From Pseudidiomarina indica (GTDB lineage Bacteria > Pseudomonadota > Gammaproteobacteria > Enterobacterales > Alteromonadaceae): a DNA stretch of 64,000 bases. The DNA lies in the NCBI RefSeq assembly GCF_900104245.1, contig NZ_FMXN01000010.1, positions 19,538-83,537 on the forward strand, read 5' to 3'. Under the pieces are notes generated by a model, which saw only the letters and a list, made by a program, of their open reading frames with translations, searched no databases and was not told the DNA's origin. The translations under genes and the position numbers were made by a program. Of the stretch, positions 41,858-54,292 are shown piece by piece (positions within the stretch are counted from its first letter, which is position 1; each line of letters opens with the position of its first letter).

Positions 41858-42922
41858 ATGGCATTAATTTCATTACGGCAGTTGCTGGATCATGCAGCTG
41901 AATACAATTACGGCGTGCCCGCATTTAACGTCAACAACTTAGAGCAAATGCGCGCCATTATGCAGGCAGCAGATGAAACGGATAGTCCCGTTATCGTGCA
42001 GGCTTCGGCTGGTGCGCGTAGTTACGCTGGGGCGCCCTTCTTACGCCACCTGATTCTGGCAGCGATTGAAGAATGGCCACATATTCCAGTGGTCATGCAT
42101 CAAGACCACGGTACGTCACCGGCCGTTTGTCAGCGTTCCATTCAATTGGGCTTTAGCTCGGTCATGATGGACGGCTCGTTACATGCTGACGGAAAAACCC
42201 CAGCTGATTACAATTACAACGTTCAGGTCACGCAGCAAGTTGTCGCTATGGCTCATGCTTGTGGTGTGTCTGTTGAAGGCGAGTTGGGTGTGTTGGGTTC
42301 GTTGGAGACCGGAGAAGCGGGTGAAGAAGATGGCGTGGGTGCTGAAGGTAAGTTAACCCATGATCAATTACTGACAGACCCAGAAGAAGCGGCATCATTT
42401 GTGCGCGCGACCAACGTCGACGCGTTGGCAATTGCTTGTGGAACATCCCACGGTGCTTACAAGTTCTCACGGCCACCAACGGGCGATATCTTAGCGATCG
42501 ATCGCATTAAAGAAATCCATAAGCGTATTCCAAATACTCACTTAGTGATGCATGGTTCCTCATCGGTTCCACAAGAATGGCTGAAAGTCATTAACGAATT
42601 CGGTGGTGAGATTCCAGAAACCTACGGTGTGCCAGTGGAGCAAATCGTGGAAGGCATCAAGTACGGAGTTCGTAAGGTGAACATCGATACAGACTTACGT
42701 CTGGCATCGACGGGCGCAATTCGCCGCCACCTTGCCCATAACCCAAGTAACTTTGACCCTCGCAAATATTTGCAGGCCTCAACCGACGCGATGTACGAAA
42801 TTTGTAAGGCGCGTTACGAAGCATTCGGTTGCGCAGGACAAGCAAGCAAAATCAAGCCAATTTCACTGGAAGAAATGTTTAAGCGCTACGAACGGGGCGA
42901 ATTAGACGCTAAAGTGAACTAA
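41858..42922 (+). CDS. fba: Fructose-bisphosphate aldolase, class II
   Basis: Zinc-dependent aldolase splitting fructose-1,6-bisphosphate. It has 354 residues, of the Calvin-cycle-like class IIB subtype (title from family length and strings [30 protein letters not shown] and NIDTDLRLA). A strong AGGAG ribosome site precedes the start. A 12-bp inverted repeat follows the gene. Confidence 0.95.
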   Translation: MALISLRQLLDHAAEYNYGVPAFNVNNLEQMRAIMQAADETDSPVIVQASAGARSYAGAPFLRHLILAAIEEWPHIPVVMHQDHGTSPAVCQRSIQLGFSSVMMDGSLHADGKTPADYNYNVQVTQQVVAMAHACGVSVEGELGVLGSLETGEAGEEDGVGAEGKLTHDQLLTDPEEAASFVRATNVDALAIACGTSHGAYKFSRPPTGDILAIDRIKEIHKRIPNTHLVMHGSSSVPQEWLKVINEFGGEIPETYGVPVEQIVEGIKYGVRKVNIDTDLRLASTGAIRRHLAHNPSNFDPRKYLQASTDAMYEICKARYEAFGCAGQASKIKPISLEEMFKRYERGELDAKVN

Positions 42923-42935
42923 ATTGGGGTCGCGT

Positions 42936-42979
42936 AAATGGTCTTAGTCTGTATAATTATAAATGGGCTAAGACCATTT
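42936..42979. repeat. 12-bp inverted repeat between fba and the DUF481 gene
   Basis: AAATGGTCTTAG (42936-42947) pairs perfectly with CTAAGACCATTT (42968-42979). The 20-nt loop contains TATAAT-like sequence (42951-42956). No T-run follows on either strand, so it could be a weak terminator for fba or an operator around the promoter of the next gene. Confidence 0.5.
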
Positions 42980-42985
42980 CATAAC

Positions 42986-43810
42986 ATGCATAAAGTTCGA
43001 AGATTAGGGGGGTATGTGCGCATCTCATTATTACCATTAACACTCGTCACCATTTTGGGAGTTGCTAGCTTGCCGGCATCAGCGAGCATCTTTATGTATG
43101 ACGATGCCAGTGACTTAGATACCGAATCCAAGTCTGATTGGGATGCAAGCGCCGAACTGGGTTTGTTATTCACATCGGGTAACACTGAAACAGAAACCTT
43201 TAAAGCCAAGCTGAACCTTGCTCGAGACTTCGAAAACTGGCGCCACAAAGGCGTAGTGGATTACTATCGTTCGGAACAGAAAGACCAAGTGAACGGTGGC
43301 ACCATCCTTACCGGTGACAAGATTTTTCTTTCTGGCCAAAGTAACTATAAGTTCTCGCCTGATAGCCGCTCTTCGTTATTTATCTTTGGTTCGTATGAAG
43401 AAGATAAATTTACAGCCTATGAATACCAAGGCACGTTTGCGGTTGGTTATGGTGCACGCTACCGTTATAGTGAAAAAATCTACACAGACTACGAAGTGGG
43501 TCCAGGTTACTCACTGAACCGCCCGATTGTAGGTGGGGTGTCGCAAGAACAAGAAACCAGCTTCATTCTTCGTTTGGCTGGTAACTTGGTGTGGGATATT
43601 TCGGAAAACTCGAAATTTAATGCCCTCGCGTCCACAGAAGTGGGTGAAGAGAACACCAAGACCCGTGCGGAAGCATCGATTTCTGCGAACATTAATAGTT
43701 CCTTGGCATTGAAATTCACAGTATCTGGAACTCATAACTCTTATTTAGAAGACGTGACGAAAGAGAAGCTGGATACCGAAACAGCTGTCACTCTCGTCTA
43801 TTCGTTCTAA
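42986..43810 (+). CDS. DUF481 (YdiY-like) outer membrane protein
   Basis: The product is rich in alternating beta strands and ends in Phe (VTLVYSF), typical of a small outer-membrane barrel. A signal peptide precedes residue about 36 (SLPASAS). The segment WDASAELGLLFTSGNTETET is the DUF481 hallmark. Function is unknown; relatives are induced by salt or acid stress. The start is uncertain: ATG at 42986 is used, while a GTG at 43016 right after a G-run gives an almost ideal signal peptide. Confidence 0.8.
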   Translation: MHKVRRLGGYVRISLLPLTLVTILGVASLPASASIFMYDDASDLDTESKSDWDASAELGLLFTSGNTETETFKAKLNLARDFENWRHKGVVDYYRSEQKDQVNGGTILTGDKIFLSGQSNYKFSPDSRSSLFIFGSYEEDKFTAYEYQGTFAVGYGARYRYSEKIYTDYEVGPGYSLNRPIVGGVSQEQETSFILRLAGNLVWDISENSKFNALASTEVGEENTKTRAEASISANINSSLALKFTVSGTHNSYLEDVTKEKLDTETAVTLVYSF

Positions 43811-43820
43811 GTGATTGATT

Positions 43821-43844
43821 GCGATGAGCCTTACGGCTCATCGC
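43821..43844. terminator. Bidirectional hairpin between DUF481 gene and terC
   Basis: Perfect 10-bp stem GCGATGAGCC / GGCTCATCGC with loop TTAC, whose loop contains the terC stop codon. The plus strand continues into TCTTTTCTTT, suited to ending the DUF481 transcript. Confidence 0.7.
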
Positions 43845-44580
43845 GATGTCTTTTCTTTAAGGTCACAGGGTTACGGTGTTTCCGGACACGGAGATTGAGT
43901 AGCTCAACCACTAAGCTAAATGCCATCGCAAAATAAACATAGCCTTTCGGTACGTGGAACCCTAATCCCTCACCCACTAAGGTGAAGCCAATCAAGATCA
44001 AGAAGCTCAAAGCTAACATTTTGATAGTTGGATGATTATCGACAAAGTCACCGATCGCTTTGGCAGCAAACAGCATGACCAAAACTGCTGCAATAACGGC
44101 AATAATCATCACCCCCACATAGTCCACCAAGCCTACCGCAGTGATCACCGAATCCAATGAGAAGATAATATCGATGAGTGCAATTTGTACAATGATGGCA
44201 CTAAAGGTGGCTGCTTTCCCCAATTGCGGAGACGACTCATCGGTCCCTTCTAACGAATGGTGAATTTCAATGGTACTTTTCGCGAGCAGGAAGAGCCCTC
44301 CGCCGAAGAGAATTAAGTCCCGTCCCGAAAAAGAGAAACCAAATACTTCGAATAGCGGTTTGGTGAGCCCCATCACCCAGACAATGGATAGCAATAAGGC
44401 GATACGCATGCCCATGGCGAGCAGGAGGCCAATTTGCCGTGCTTTTTGCCGTTGCGATTCAGGTAAGCGACCGACTAGTATGGATATAAAGATAATGTTG
44501 TCGATGCCAAGAACAATTTCGAGTAGCGTTAAGGTTGCTAACGCAAGCCAAGCTTCGGGGATAAATATCCATTCAAACAT
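43831..44580 (-). CDS. TerC family integral membrane protein, YgdQ-like
   Basis: The 249-residue protein has about seven membrane helices. Acidic membrane motifs LLEIVLGIDNIIF and IIFSLDSVITAVG are the TerC signature, thought to handle divalent metals such as manganese during secretion. There is no CBS/CorC tail, so it is the short YgdQ type and not a tellurite-operon TerC. It is divergent from the DUF47 gene. Confidence 0.88.
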   Translation of the reverse strand: MFEWIFIPEAWLALATLTLLEIVLGIDNIIFISILVGRLPESQRQKARQIGLLLAMGMRIALLLSIVWVMGLTKPLFEVFGFSFSGRDLILFGGGLFLLAKSTIEIHHSLEGTDESSPQLGKAATFSAIIVQIALIDIIFSLDSVITAVGLVDYVGVMIIAVIAAVLVMLFAAKAIGDFVDNHPTIKMLALSFLILIGFTLVGEGLGFHVPKGYVYFAMAFSLVVELLNLRVRKHRNPVTLKKRHRDEP

Positions 44581-44748
44581 GCGAGATATTCCTCAAAAAA
44601 AGTGAGAGGCACTCACAATAAATTGCCTGAAGTTGGGGTGCAATCATTAAATAATACTTTGCGTCGATCGCAAATCTCCGCTAGTATTCGCGCACCTTAA
44701 GTTTGTATTGTTACAATATGTTTTTGCAGCAACAGAAGGCGAGATCTT

Positions 44749-45429
44749 ATGTCTGCTAATTCCTTTCTTGGTGTATTTGCAAAATCACCAATTAAGCCGA
44801 TGATCGAACACATCGATCAAGTTCATGATTGTGCGATGACGCTAAAACCGTTTTTCCAGGCTGTCTATGAAGGCAACTGGAGTGCCGCTGAAGAGCATCG
44901 CCAAGAAATTGTCCATAAAGAGCGACTCGCTGATGACTTAAAACGCGAGATTCGACTCAATCTACCTGGTGGGTTATTTATGCCAGTAGAACGGACGGAT
45001 TTACTTGAGCTCGTCTCTCAGCAAGACCGAATCGCCAATAAAGCCAAGGATATTTCGGGTTTAATTACCGGGCGCCAATTACAAATCCCTGCCTCCATGG
45101 TGGATGGATTTGATACCTACCTTTCACGCTGCCTCGATGCCACAGACAAAGCCAAAGAAACCATCGGTGAGTTCGATGACCTTCTTGAGGTGGGCTTCCG
45201 TGGTCGCGAACGGACCATTGTCGACAAGTTAATTTCAGAACTCGACGTGATTGAACGCGATACCGATGAACTACAAATTAGTCTGCGGAAACAATTACGT
45301 GATCTTGAAAAAGAATTGAATCCGTTGGATACGATGTTTTTATACAGAATTTTAGATTGGGTTGGTGATTTGGCTGACCTAGCCGAGCGCGTGGGTGCAC
45401 GTTTTGAGCTCATGCTTGCACGAGTCTAA
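44749..45429 (+). CDS. DUF47/PhoU-like phosphate transport regulator (TIGR00153 family)
   Basis: All-helical protein of 226 residues with the E/DxxxD metal-binding helices of the PhoU fold (EEHRQEIVHKERLADDL; LDVIERDTDELQ). Members of this family are encoded beside Pit transporters and probably modulate them at the membrane. It is 15 nt upstream of pit, so the pair is one operon. Confidence 0.9.
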   Translation: MSANSFLGVFAKSPIKPMIEHIDQVHDCAMTLKPFFQAVYEGNWSAAEEHRQEIVHKERLADDLKREIRLNLPGGLFMPVERTDLLELVSQQDRIANKAKDISGLITGRQLQIPASMVDGFDTYLSRCLDATDKAKETIGEFDDLLEVGFRGRERTIVDKLISELDVIERDTDELQISLRKQLRDLEKELNPLDTMFLYRILDWVGDLADLAERVGARFELMLARV

Positions 45430-45444
45430 GTCGGAGTTGTAATA

Positions 45445-46713
45445 ATGGATATTTTAAGCACTTATCACATGACCCTGATCGTGTTAGCTGCGGCATTCGG
45501 TCTATTCATGGCATGGGGTATTGGCGCCAATGATGTTGCGAATGCTATGGGAACGTCAGTTGGTTCAAAAGCGTTAACCATTAAGCAAGCCATTATTGTG
45601 GCGATGATTTTTGAGTTTGCTGGCGCTTACCTAGCGGGCGGTGAAGTTACCTCAACCATCCGCAATGGCATTATTGATTCATCCTACTATACGCATGCTC
45701 CTGAATTGCTTGTATTCGGGATGATCGGCTCATTATTAGCCGCTGGTACTTGGCTATTGATCGCTTCTTGGGCTGGCTGGCCTGTTTCAACCACTCACTC
45801 GATTATCGGTGCCATTGTTGGCTTCTCAGCCGTTGGTGTCGGTGTAGAGTCGGTTAAATGGAGTGCGGTGGGCGGTATTGTCGGTAGCTGGGTTATTACC
45901 CCGTTAATTGCAGGTGTGATTGCTTACTTTGTGTTCCTCAGTGCCCAAAAGCTGATTTTTGATAACGAAAATCCGCTCCGCATGGCGAAGCGCTACGTCC
46001 CATTCTATATGGGAATTACCGGCTTTATGATTTCGCTGGTGACCATCAAGAAAGGGTTAAAGCACGTTGGCATTGATCTCAGCAATAACGAAGGTTATTT
46101 ACTGGCTGTTGCCATTGGTGTGGTGGTCGGGAGTTTGGGGAAAATTCTCATTGCTCGATTAAAGTTTGATGAAAATGGCGACAAAACGTCCCACTATGCG
46201 AACGTTGAAAAAGTCTTTGCGATTCTGATGATTGTGACTGCGTGTTCCATGGCGTTTGCCCACGGCTCAAATGATGTGGCGAACGCAATTGGTCCAGTTG
46301 CTGCAGTAGCCAGCGTGGTGCAAAGCGGCGGTGTAATTTCAGCCACTTCAAAATTGGCGTGGTGGGTTTTGCCAATCGGTGCCTTAGGGATTGTTCTCGG
46401 CTTGGCCATGTTTGGTCGCCGTGTGATTGCAACGATCGGTAAAGGAATCACTCACCTGACTCCAAGCCGTGGGTTTGCGGCCGAGCTAGCTGCAGCAACG
46501 ACGGTCGTTATTGCATCAGGAACCGGTTTGCCAATTTCAACCACACAAACCTTGGTCGGTGCAGTATTAGGTGTGGGCATGGCTCGCGGGATTGCGGCGC
46601 TGAACTTAGGTGTGGTCCGTAATATCGTGGTGTCGTGGGTTGTCACCTTGCCTGCTGGCGCCGTGATGTCGATTATTTTCTTCTATATTATCCGCACCAT
46701 ATTCGGTGCATAG
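45445..46713 (+). CDS. pit: Low-affinity inorganic phosphate transporter, Pit family
   Basis: Proton- or sodium-coupled phosphate permease of 422 residues with about ten helices. Two inverted PiT repeats are visible: MAWGIGANDVANAMGTSVG near the N-terminus and FAHGSNDVANAIGP near residue 272, each with a partner WPVSTTHSIIGAIVG or LPISTTQTLVGAVLG. It follows the DUF47 gene and is ended by a strong terminator. Confidence 0.93.
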   Translation: MDILSTYHMTLIVLAAAFGLFMAWGIGANDVANAMGTSVGSKALTIKQAIIVAMIFEFAGAYLAGGEVTSTIRNGIIDSSYYTHAPELLVFGMIGSLLAAGTWLLIASWAGWPVSTTHSIIGAIVGFSAVGVGVESVKWSAVGGIVGSWVITPLIAGVIAYFVFLSAQKLIFDNENPLRMAKRYVPFYMGITGFMISLVTIKKGLKHVGIDLSNNEGYLLAVAIGVVVGSLGKILIARLKFDENGDKTSHYANVEKVFAILMIVTACSMAFAHGSNDVANAIGPVAAVASVVQSGGVISATSKLAWWVLPIGALGIVLGLAMFGRRVIATIGKGITHLTPSRGFAAELAAATTVVIASGTGLPISTTQTLVGAVLGVGMARGIAALNLGVVRNIVVSWVVTLPAGAVMSIIFFYIIRTIFGA

Positions 46714-46730
46714 AGAACCATAACTTCCCT

Positions 46731-46759
46731 AAAAAGAGCACTTCGGTGCTCTTTTTTTT
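46731..46759 (+). terminator. Rho-independent terminator of the DUF47-pit operon
   Basis: Stem AGAGCAC / GTGCTCT closed by a TTCG tetraloop (46735-46752), preceded by A-run and followed by a run of T; 18 nt after the pit stop. Confidence 0.92.
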
Positions 46760-46824
46760 ATCCACAAAAAACTTTTCCTCCGCTAAGCTCGACTATAAAG
46801 CAAAACAATAATGAAGGATGGTGA

Positions 46825-47385
46825 ATGGTGTTGGCACCTTCTGATGAGCGCCTTGTGAAGTTAGCCCTCACAAATAATAAGAAAGCCTGGCTGCAGCTAG
46901 TGAAGCGTTACGAGGGCCTGCTCTATAACTATGGCTTGCGCATGCTAGGCAATAGCGACGATGCATTGGACTTGATGCAGGATGTGTATTTGTCGGTGTT
47001 TCGTAGTCTTTCGAGTTGGCGCCAAGAAAGCTCGTTCAAAACTTGGTTGATGACCATCGCTCATCGACGTTGTGTGGAACAGTATCGCAAACGTCGCGAT
47101 GAAGTGAGTGATGAAGGCATGGAAGAACAATATAGCACGGATGTGTGGCATCACCCTGAACAGGTGGTGGCGCGCCAACAAAAAGGGCAACGTTTATTGC
47201 AAGCGATGCAGCAGCTGCCAATGGAGCAGCGGGTGGTGGTGGAGCTTAAGTTCTTTCAGCATTTATCCCACAAGGAAATTGCCGAGCAACTTGAGATTTC
47301 ATTGAATACTGCAAAATCACGATTTTATGCAGCCATTGAGAAACTACAGACGTTAATTGAGGTGGATGATGACGAAACCACATGA
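46825..47385 (+). CDS. ECF-type RNA polymerase sigma factor
   Basis: The 186-residue protein has sigma region 2 (about 25-90; NSDDALDLMQDVYLSVFRSL, SFKTWLMTIAHRRC) and region 4 (about 120-175; LPMEQRVVVELKFF, SHKEIAEQLEISLNTAKSR). There is no region 3, which defines the extracytoplasmic function group. The next gene overlaps it and looks like its membrane anti-sigma. A GGATGG ribosome site precedes the start. The regulon is unknown. Confidence 0.9.
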   Translation: MVLAPSDERLVKLALTNNKKAWLQLVKRYEGLLYNYGLRMLGNSDDALDLMQDVYLSVFRSLSSWRQESSFKTWLMTIAHRRCVEQYRKRRDEVSDEGMEEQYSTDVWHHPEQVVARQQKGQRLLQAMQQLPMEQRVVVELKFFQHLSHKEIAEQLEISLNTAKSRFYAAIEKLQTLIEVDDDETT

Positions 47386-47887
47386 ATTTGAAAACTGGCT
47401 GACCGCGGCCGCTGCTGAAGTGAAGCCAGCGCCGGTCCCAGACTGGAACCGAGCGGCAACCTTTGAGCCGAGCGTGCGTCATCACCAACCTTGGTGGCAG
47501 CGGCCTTGGTTACCCATGACCTCATTGCTGGCATCAGCTTGCGCCATTTTTTTAGTGGTTGCCCAAATGCAGATAACGAGCACTGCCCAGGGCTGGACCA
47601 TTCAGTTTGGACAGTCATCTGCGGCACAGTTGGATGCCTTAGTGGCCGCAGAAGTGAGTGCTATCAAGCAAGAATTACGCACCGAAATGATGATGGTGAA
47701 TGAAAAGTATGTCGAATCCATGCTGGCGTTAAACCGAGCTGAACGCGCCGCTGAATTAGAAGAGCTGGTGCAATACATCAGTTTGCTTCGAGAAGACGAT
47801 CAAATTTACTTTGCGAGTCAATTACAGCAGTACGCAGAAGATTGGATTTATCACGTTGAACTACTTAATCAACTCGAACAGGAATAA
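47369..47887 (+). CDS. Putative membrane-bound anti-sigma factor
   Basis: The 172-residue protein has a short cytoplasmic N-terminus with a conserved-looking Trp-rich stretch, one membrane helix (about 49-68) and a helical, acidic periplasmic domain with coiled-coil character (about 90-170). Position and topology suggest it holds the ECF sigma factor. No zinc-binding HxxxCxxC is present, so it is not a classic ZAS protein. It overlaps the sigma gene by 17 nt; ATG 47366 is an alternative start. Confidence 0.65.
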   Translation: MTKPHEFENWLTAAAAEVKPAPVPDWNRAATFEPSVRHHQPWWQRPWLPMTSLLASACAIFLVVAQMQITSTAQGWTIQFGQSSAAQLDALVAAEVSAIKQELRTEMMMVNEKYVESMLALNRAERAAELEELVQYISLLREDDQIYFASQLQQYAEDWIYHVELLNQLEQE

Positions 47888-47899
47888 AAGGGGCCACTT

Positions 47900-48724
47900 A
47901 TGATTCGTATCACAGCATTAGCAATCGCCATGGCGGCGACGGGCTTAGGCGCAGCAACGGCGCAAGCCGCCGTCGATACCGAACGCCATCAAACCTTGAA
48001 GCAAGAGCTCAAAGCCATGAACGAGGCTTTGGAAACCAAATTGGGCCAGCAAGTTGAGCAGTCGGAGGCCGCACCAAGCTGGCTGGGTTATGGTCGCTTA
48101 AATCACACTTACTTGGCAGGCCAAGGTGTGGTGTATGAAGTGCATTTGCCCAGTGCGATGGGCATGCATTGGCGCCATGCGATGGCGCATATGAAGCAAG
48201 GCGCTGATGGAGCAAAGCTGCCAAAGCTCAAAGAAGTGAATAGTGTGGTGAGCGACATTGTCAGCGAAATTAAAGAGCAGCGGGCAGTCATTCGTGACGT
48301 GCAAAAGGAGCGAGGACAAACCGATGGCGTGCTGTCCGATGCCCAACGGAAAGAGTTGGAACTCGCGAAAGCTCGTCTGATGGATGCGCGTAAGCGATTA
48401 GCGGAAGAACGTCAACTCTTGCACGCAACTGCTGAAGAAATGCGTGATAAGCATCAAAAAATGCGCCAAGAATCGTTTGAAAAAATTCAACAGCAGGTAG
48501 CGAATTTTGAGCAAACTCTGGCCGAGACGTTATGTACTTACGGTGCCAGCTTAACCGCTTTACCTAACGATGAGTCCATCAGTGTTGTGGTGAAAGGCGG
48601 CGGGGAGCGCAAGCTTGGTGGCCGTGACAAGGTGTATATTTTTAATCACGCAGACATTCTTGCTTGTGGTAATGCCGATAACGCTGGAGCCTTATTGCAG
48701 CAAGCGGTGACTTACTCTTACTAA
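47900..48724 (+). CDS. Exported coiled-coil protein of unknown function
   Basis: This 274-residue product has a signal peptide (about 1-23, ATAQA), a central long helical region rich in Lys, Glu, Arg and Gln (about 105-205) and a beta-rich C-terminal part with two cysteines (C204-region LCTYG and ILACGN) that may form a disulfide. It is the third gene of the sigma/anti-sigma operon, 12 nt downstream, and so may be a sensor or target of that system. I do not recognise the family. Confidence 0.7.
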   Translation: MIRITALAIAMAATGLGAATAQAAVDTERHQTLKQELKAMNEALETKLGQQVEQSEAAPSWLGYGRLNHTYLAGQGVVYEVHLPSAMGMHWRHAMAHMKQGADGAKLPKLKEVNSVVSDIVSEIKEQRAVIRDVQKERGQTDGVLSDAQRKELELAKARLMDARKRLAEERQLLHATAEEMRDKHQKMRQESFEKIQQQVANFEQTLAETLCTYGASLTALPNDESISVVVKGGGERKLGGRDKVYIFNHADILACGNADNAGALLQQAVTYSY

Positions 48725-48750
48725 CGAGTGGTCAAAGCGGATGATAAATG

Positions 48751-48781
48751 AGCGCGCTTGTATCATAGCGCGCTTTTTTTT
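48751..48781 (+). terminator. Rho-independent terminator of the ECF sigma operon
   Basis: An AGCGCGCT stem (48751-48758 and 48767-48774) with an 8-nt loop is followed by a run of seven T. It lies 26 nt after the last stop of the operon. Confidence 0.92.
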
Positions 48782-48832
48782 ATGCCCTAAAAACGTTAAA
48801 GTACGCGGCATTCTCGTTGATGAAGACAAATT

Positions 48833-51670
<2,838 letters not shown>

Positions 51671-51844
51671 GACGCGCTCCAACAAGCCAATGACAGGGCC
51701 TATAGTTTACTAAGTTATTCATTAAACTGCATGATTTTTAGTATGATATTGTGCAAATATTTCATGAATTATAGAGATTTCGACTGTCTTAGCAGTTTTA
51801 TACCAAGATGTGATCATTTCACCGGATTAAAATTGATCTTAGGC

Positions 51845-51873
51845 TTTACATCAGAATCCGAACTCGCTACAAT
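51845..51873 (+). promoter_or_regulatory. Sigma-70 promoter of rpsU
   Basis: TTTACA (51845-51850) and TACAAT (51868-51873) are separated by exactly 17 nt, about 95 nt before rpsU. The leader then contains a small GGCTATT/AATAGCC hairpin (51897-51924). Confidence 0.75.
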
Positions 51874-51968
51874 TCAGCACCAAAATTAATCGAGGTGGCT
51901 ATTTTTTATACAGAAAGAATAGCCCAAGTTGATACCAACAACAGAATTTTCATTGAGGTGAGATTTTA

Positions 51969-52184
51969 ATGCCAGTTGTTAAAGTGAAAGAAAACGAGCC
52001 GTTTGACGTTGCGCTGCGTCGCTTCAAGCGCTCTTGCGAAAAAGCAGGTGTCTTATCAGAAGTACGTCGTCGCGAGTTCTATGAAAAGCCAACTGCAGAG
52101 CGTAAGCGTAAGAAAGCAGCTGCTGTTAAGCGTCATGCGAAGAAAATGTCGCGTGAAAATGCGCGTCGCACTCGTCTGTATTAA
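51969..52184 (+). CDS. rpsU: 30S ribosomal protein S21
   Basis: Small basic ribosomal protein of 71 residues needed for initiation on leadered mRNAs. It begins [20 protein letters not shown] and ends in a Lys/Arg-rich helix ([17 protein letters not shown]). It heads the macromolecular synthesis cluster rpsU-dnaG-rpoD and is separated from dnaG by a terminator that lets it be made in large excess. Confidence 0.98.
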   Translation: MPVVKVKENEPFDVALRRFKRSCEKAGVLSEVRRREFYEKPTAERKRKKAAAVKRHAKKMSRENARRTRLY

Positions 52185-52243
52185 GAAACTGGTACCGTAG
52201 CGGCACAGCCGAGTGCGGTGTCACTACAACACAGACCTCGAAG

Positions 52244-52277
52244 AAGCCGAAGTGAGTCAAATTCACTTCGGCTTTTT
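52244..52277 (+). terminator. Terminator between rpsU and dnaG
   Basis: A stem of about 12 bp, AAGCCGAAGTGA with TCACTTCGGCTT, has a 7-nt loop and is followed by TTTTT. This matches the known E. coli arrangement in which partial termination lowers DnaG expression relative to S21. Confidence 0.9.
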
Positions 52278-52358
52278 CATGTGTGGCTTGCACCAAATGC
52301 TACACCGAGTACAATTCTACTCTGGTTTCCTCTCTTACCTTTAACACACAGGCAGGTC

Positions 52359-54110
52359 ATGGCAGGTCTTATCCCTAAAAGCTTTATTCAGGATCTTATT
52401 GAACGTGCCGACGTGGTTGAAGTTGTGGATAGTCGTGTTCCGCTTAAGAAAGCAGGAAAAAACTATCAAGCCTGTTGCCCCTTCCATCATGAAAAAACAC
52501 CGAGCTTCACGGTCGCGCCTGATAAGCAGTTTTATCACTGTTTTGGGTGTGGTGAGCATGGCAACGCCCTTGATTTTTTAATGAAGTTTGATGGTTTAGA
52601 GTTCCCCGAAGCGGTGGAAGAACTGGCGCATATGCTGGGTTTAGAAGTGCCGCGGGAAACCTCCTCCAACCCTGCCGCGGATGCTCGTAAGCGGGCCCAA
52701 GAAGCCAGTGATTATGAGCAAATGGAGCGGGCAGCCAAGTTTTTTACGCACCAGCTACGCCATCATCAAAATTCGTCCCAGGTGATCGACTATTTAAAAG
52801 GGCGTGGCATTAGTGGTGAAACCGTCAAACAGTTCCAAATTGGCTACGCCCCGGATGGTTGGGATGGCTTGTTAAAGGCGTTAGGAACGGATCAGCGAAG
52901 CCGCCAACAGCTCATTGATCTCAAGTTGATCAATCGGAATGATCAAGGTCGTCACTATGACTTCTTTCGCGATCGTTTGATGTTCCCTATACGGGATCGA
53001 AGAGGGCGTGTGGTGGGCTTTGGTGGCCGAATTTTACAAGGCGACGGGCCGAAGTATTTAAACTCGCCGGAAACCCGTATTTTCCACAAAGGCCGAGAAT
53101 TATATGGCCTGTATGAAGCCCGCCAAGCCTACCGCGAATTGCCGCAAGTGGTGATTGTGGAAGGCTATATGGATGTTGTGGCGCTAGCGCAGGCAGGAAT
53201 TAATTTTGCGGTGGCCTCGCTTGGCACCGCCACCACCACGGAACAACTGCAACTGCTATTCCGAGCTACCCGCCAGGTCACGTGCTGCTATGACGGTGAC
53301 CGAGCGGGGCGTGATGCCGCGTGGCGTGCCTTAGAGAACGCGTTGCCGCTGTTGCACGATGGCATTGAATTAAAGTTTTTGTTCTTACCCGAAGGGGAAG
53401 ATCCGGACAGTTTGGTCCGGAAAGAAGGCGCCGATGGCTTTTTACAACGGCTGGCGCAAGCACAAAGCTTTACCGACTATTTCTTTAGTCATTTAACGGA
53501 CACGATTGATATTCAATCTGATGCCGGTAAGTCATTGTTACTGAAACAAGCAAAGCCGCTGCTAGAGCGGGTGGCCAGTGATTTCTATCGTCAAACGCTG
53601 ATGGAACGTTTGGCGCGTTTGCTGCGGCGTGAAGTGTCTCAGCTAAGCACCTTAATTCAAGGTGTGGCAACCACTAAACTACACCAGCCCCAGCTAAAAA
53701 TGACGCCCATGCGGCGCGCGATCGCGCTCCTGATCCAGCACCCTGAAATCGGCAAGGAAGTGCCTTTGCACCCCGAATTGACCGGGTTAAAGCAGCCTGG
53801 CATTAAACTCCTGCTGAAATTGCACGAACAAACCCACCAAGGCTATCATTCAACGGCGCAATTACTTGAGCTATGGCGAGGCGATCGTGCAGAAAAGGCC
53901 TTGCGTCACCTTGCCAGCTGGGAGCATCATTTAAGCCCCGATCGGGTTGCTCAAGAGTTTTTTGATGTGTTCGGTTACTTCATTGATCTGTTCGTTGAAC
54001 AGCGCGCCAATGAGCTGTTAGAAAAGGAACAGCAAGCCCCTCTCAGCCGTGCTGAGCGCCAAGAGTATCTTGCCTTAATTCAATATTTGAAAGATAGCGC
54101 AGCGCGCTAA
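52359..54110 (+). CDS. dnaG: DNA primase
   Basis: Synthesises RNA primers at the replication fork. It is 583 residues from MAGLIPKSF (E. coli 581). The N-terminal zinc finger uses C40, H43, C61 and C64; the TOPRIM core has VVIVEGYMDVVALAQ and CCYDGDRAGRDAAWRA; the C-terminal DnaB-interaction domain follows. An in-frame extension upstream covers the terminator and is rejected. Confidence 0.97.
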   Translation: MAGLIPKSFIQDLIERADVVEVVDSRVPLKKAGKNYQACCPFHHEKTPSFTVAPDKQFYHCFGCGEHGNALDFLMKFDGLEFPEAVEELAHMLGLEVPRETSSNPAADARKRAQEASDYEQMERAAKFFTHQLRHHQNSSQVIDYLKGRGISGETVKQFQIGYAPDGWDGLLKALGTDQRSRQQLIDLKLINRNDQGRHYDFFRDRLMFPIRDRRGRVVGFGGRILQGDGPKYLNSPETRIFHKGRELYGLYEARQAYRELPQVVIVEGYMDVVALAQAGINFAVASLGTATTTEQLQLLFRATRQVTCCYDGDRAGRDAAWRALENALPLLHDGIELKFLFLPEGEDPDSLVRKEGADGFLQRLAQAQSFTDYFFSHLTDTIDIQSDAGKSLLLKQAKPLLERVASDFYRQTLMERLARLLRREVSQLSTLIQGVATTKLHQPQLKMTPMRRAIALLIQHPEIGKEVPLHPELTGLKQPGIKLLLKLHEQTHQGYHSTAQLLELWRGDRAEKALRHLASWEHHLSPDRVAQEFFDVFGYFIDLFVEQRANELLEKEQQAPLSRAERQEYLALIQYLKDSAAR

Positions 54111-54292
54111 TCAATTGCGGATTTGTCCCAAGAATTCGTCAAAATAACCACTTGAGGTTCGATGGACCCTGATTAAGTCATTGCTTATTAAGGAAAATGT
54201 TGTATTGGCACTATTGTTGCATGGTATTCAGTGTGCGATTCCCGCCAAAATTCTTTTATTCGTTGACTAGAAAATAAAAAAAGGAGTATCCA

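Noticed and set aside
43831..44580. Tellurite resistance determinant
   Set aside because: TerC-family fold alone, without other ter genes, gives no support for tellurite resistance; it is the YgdQ-like type.
47108..47627. Several long frames opposite or alongside the ECF sigma operon
   Set aside because: They are shadows of well-supported genes, lack ribosome sites and have unnatural composition.
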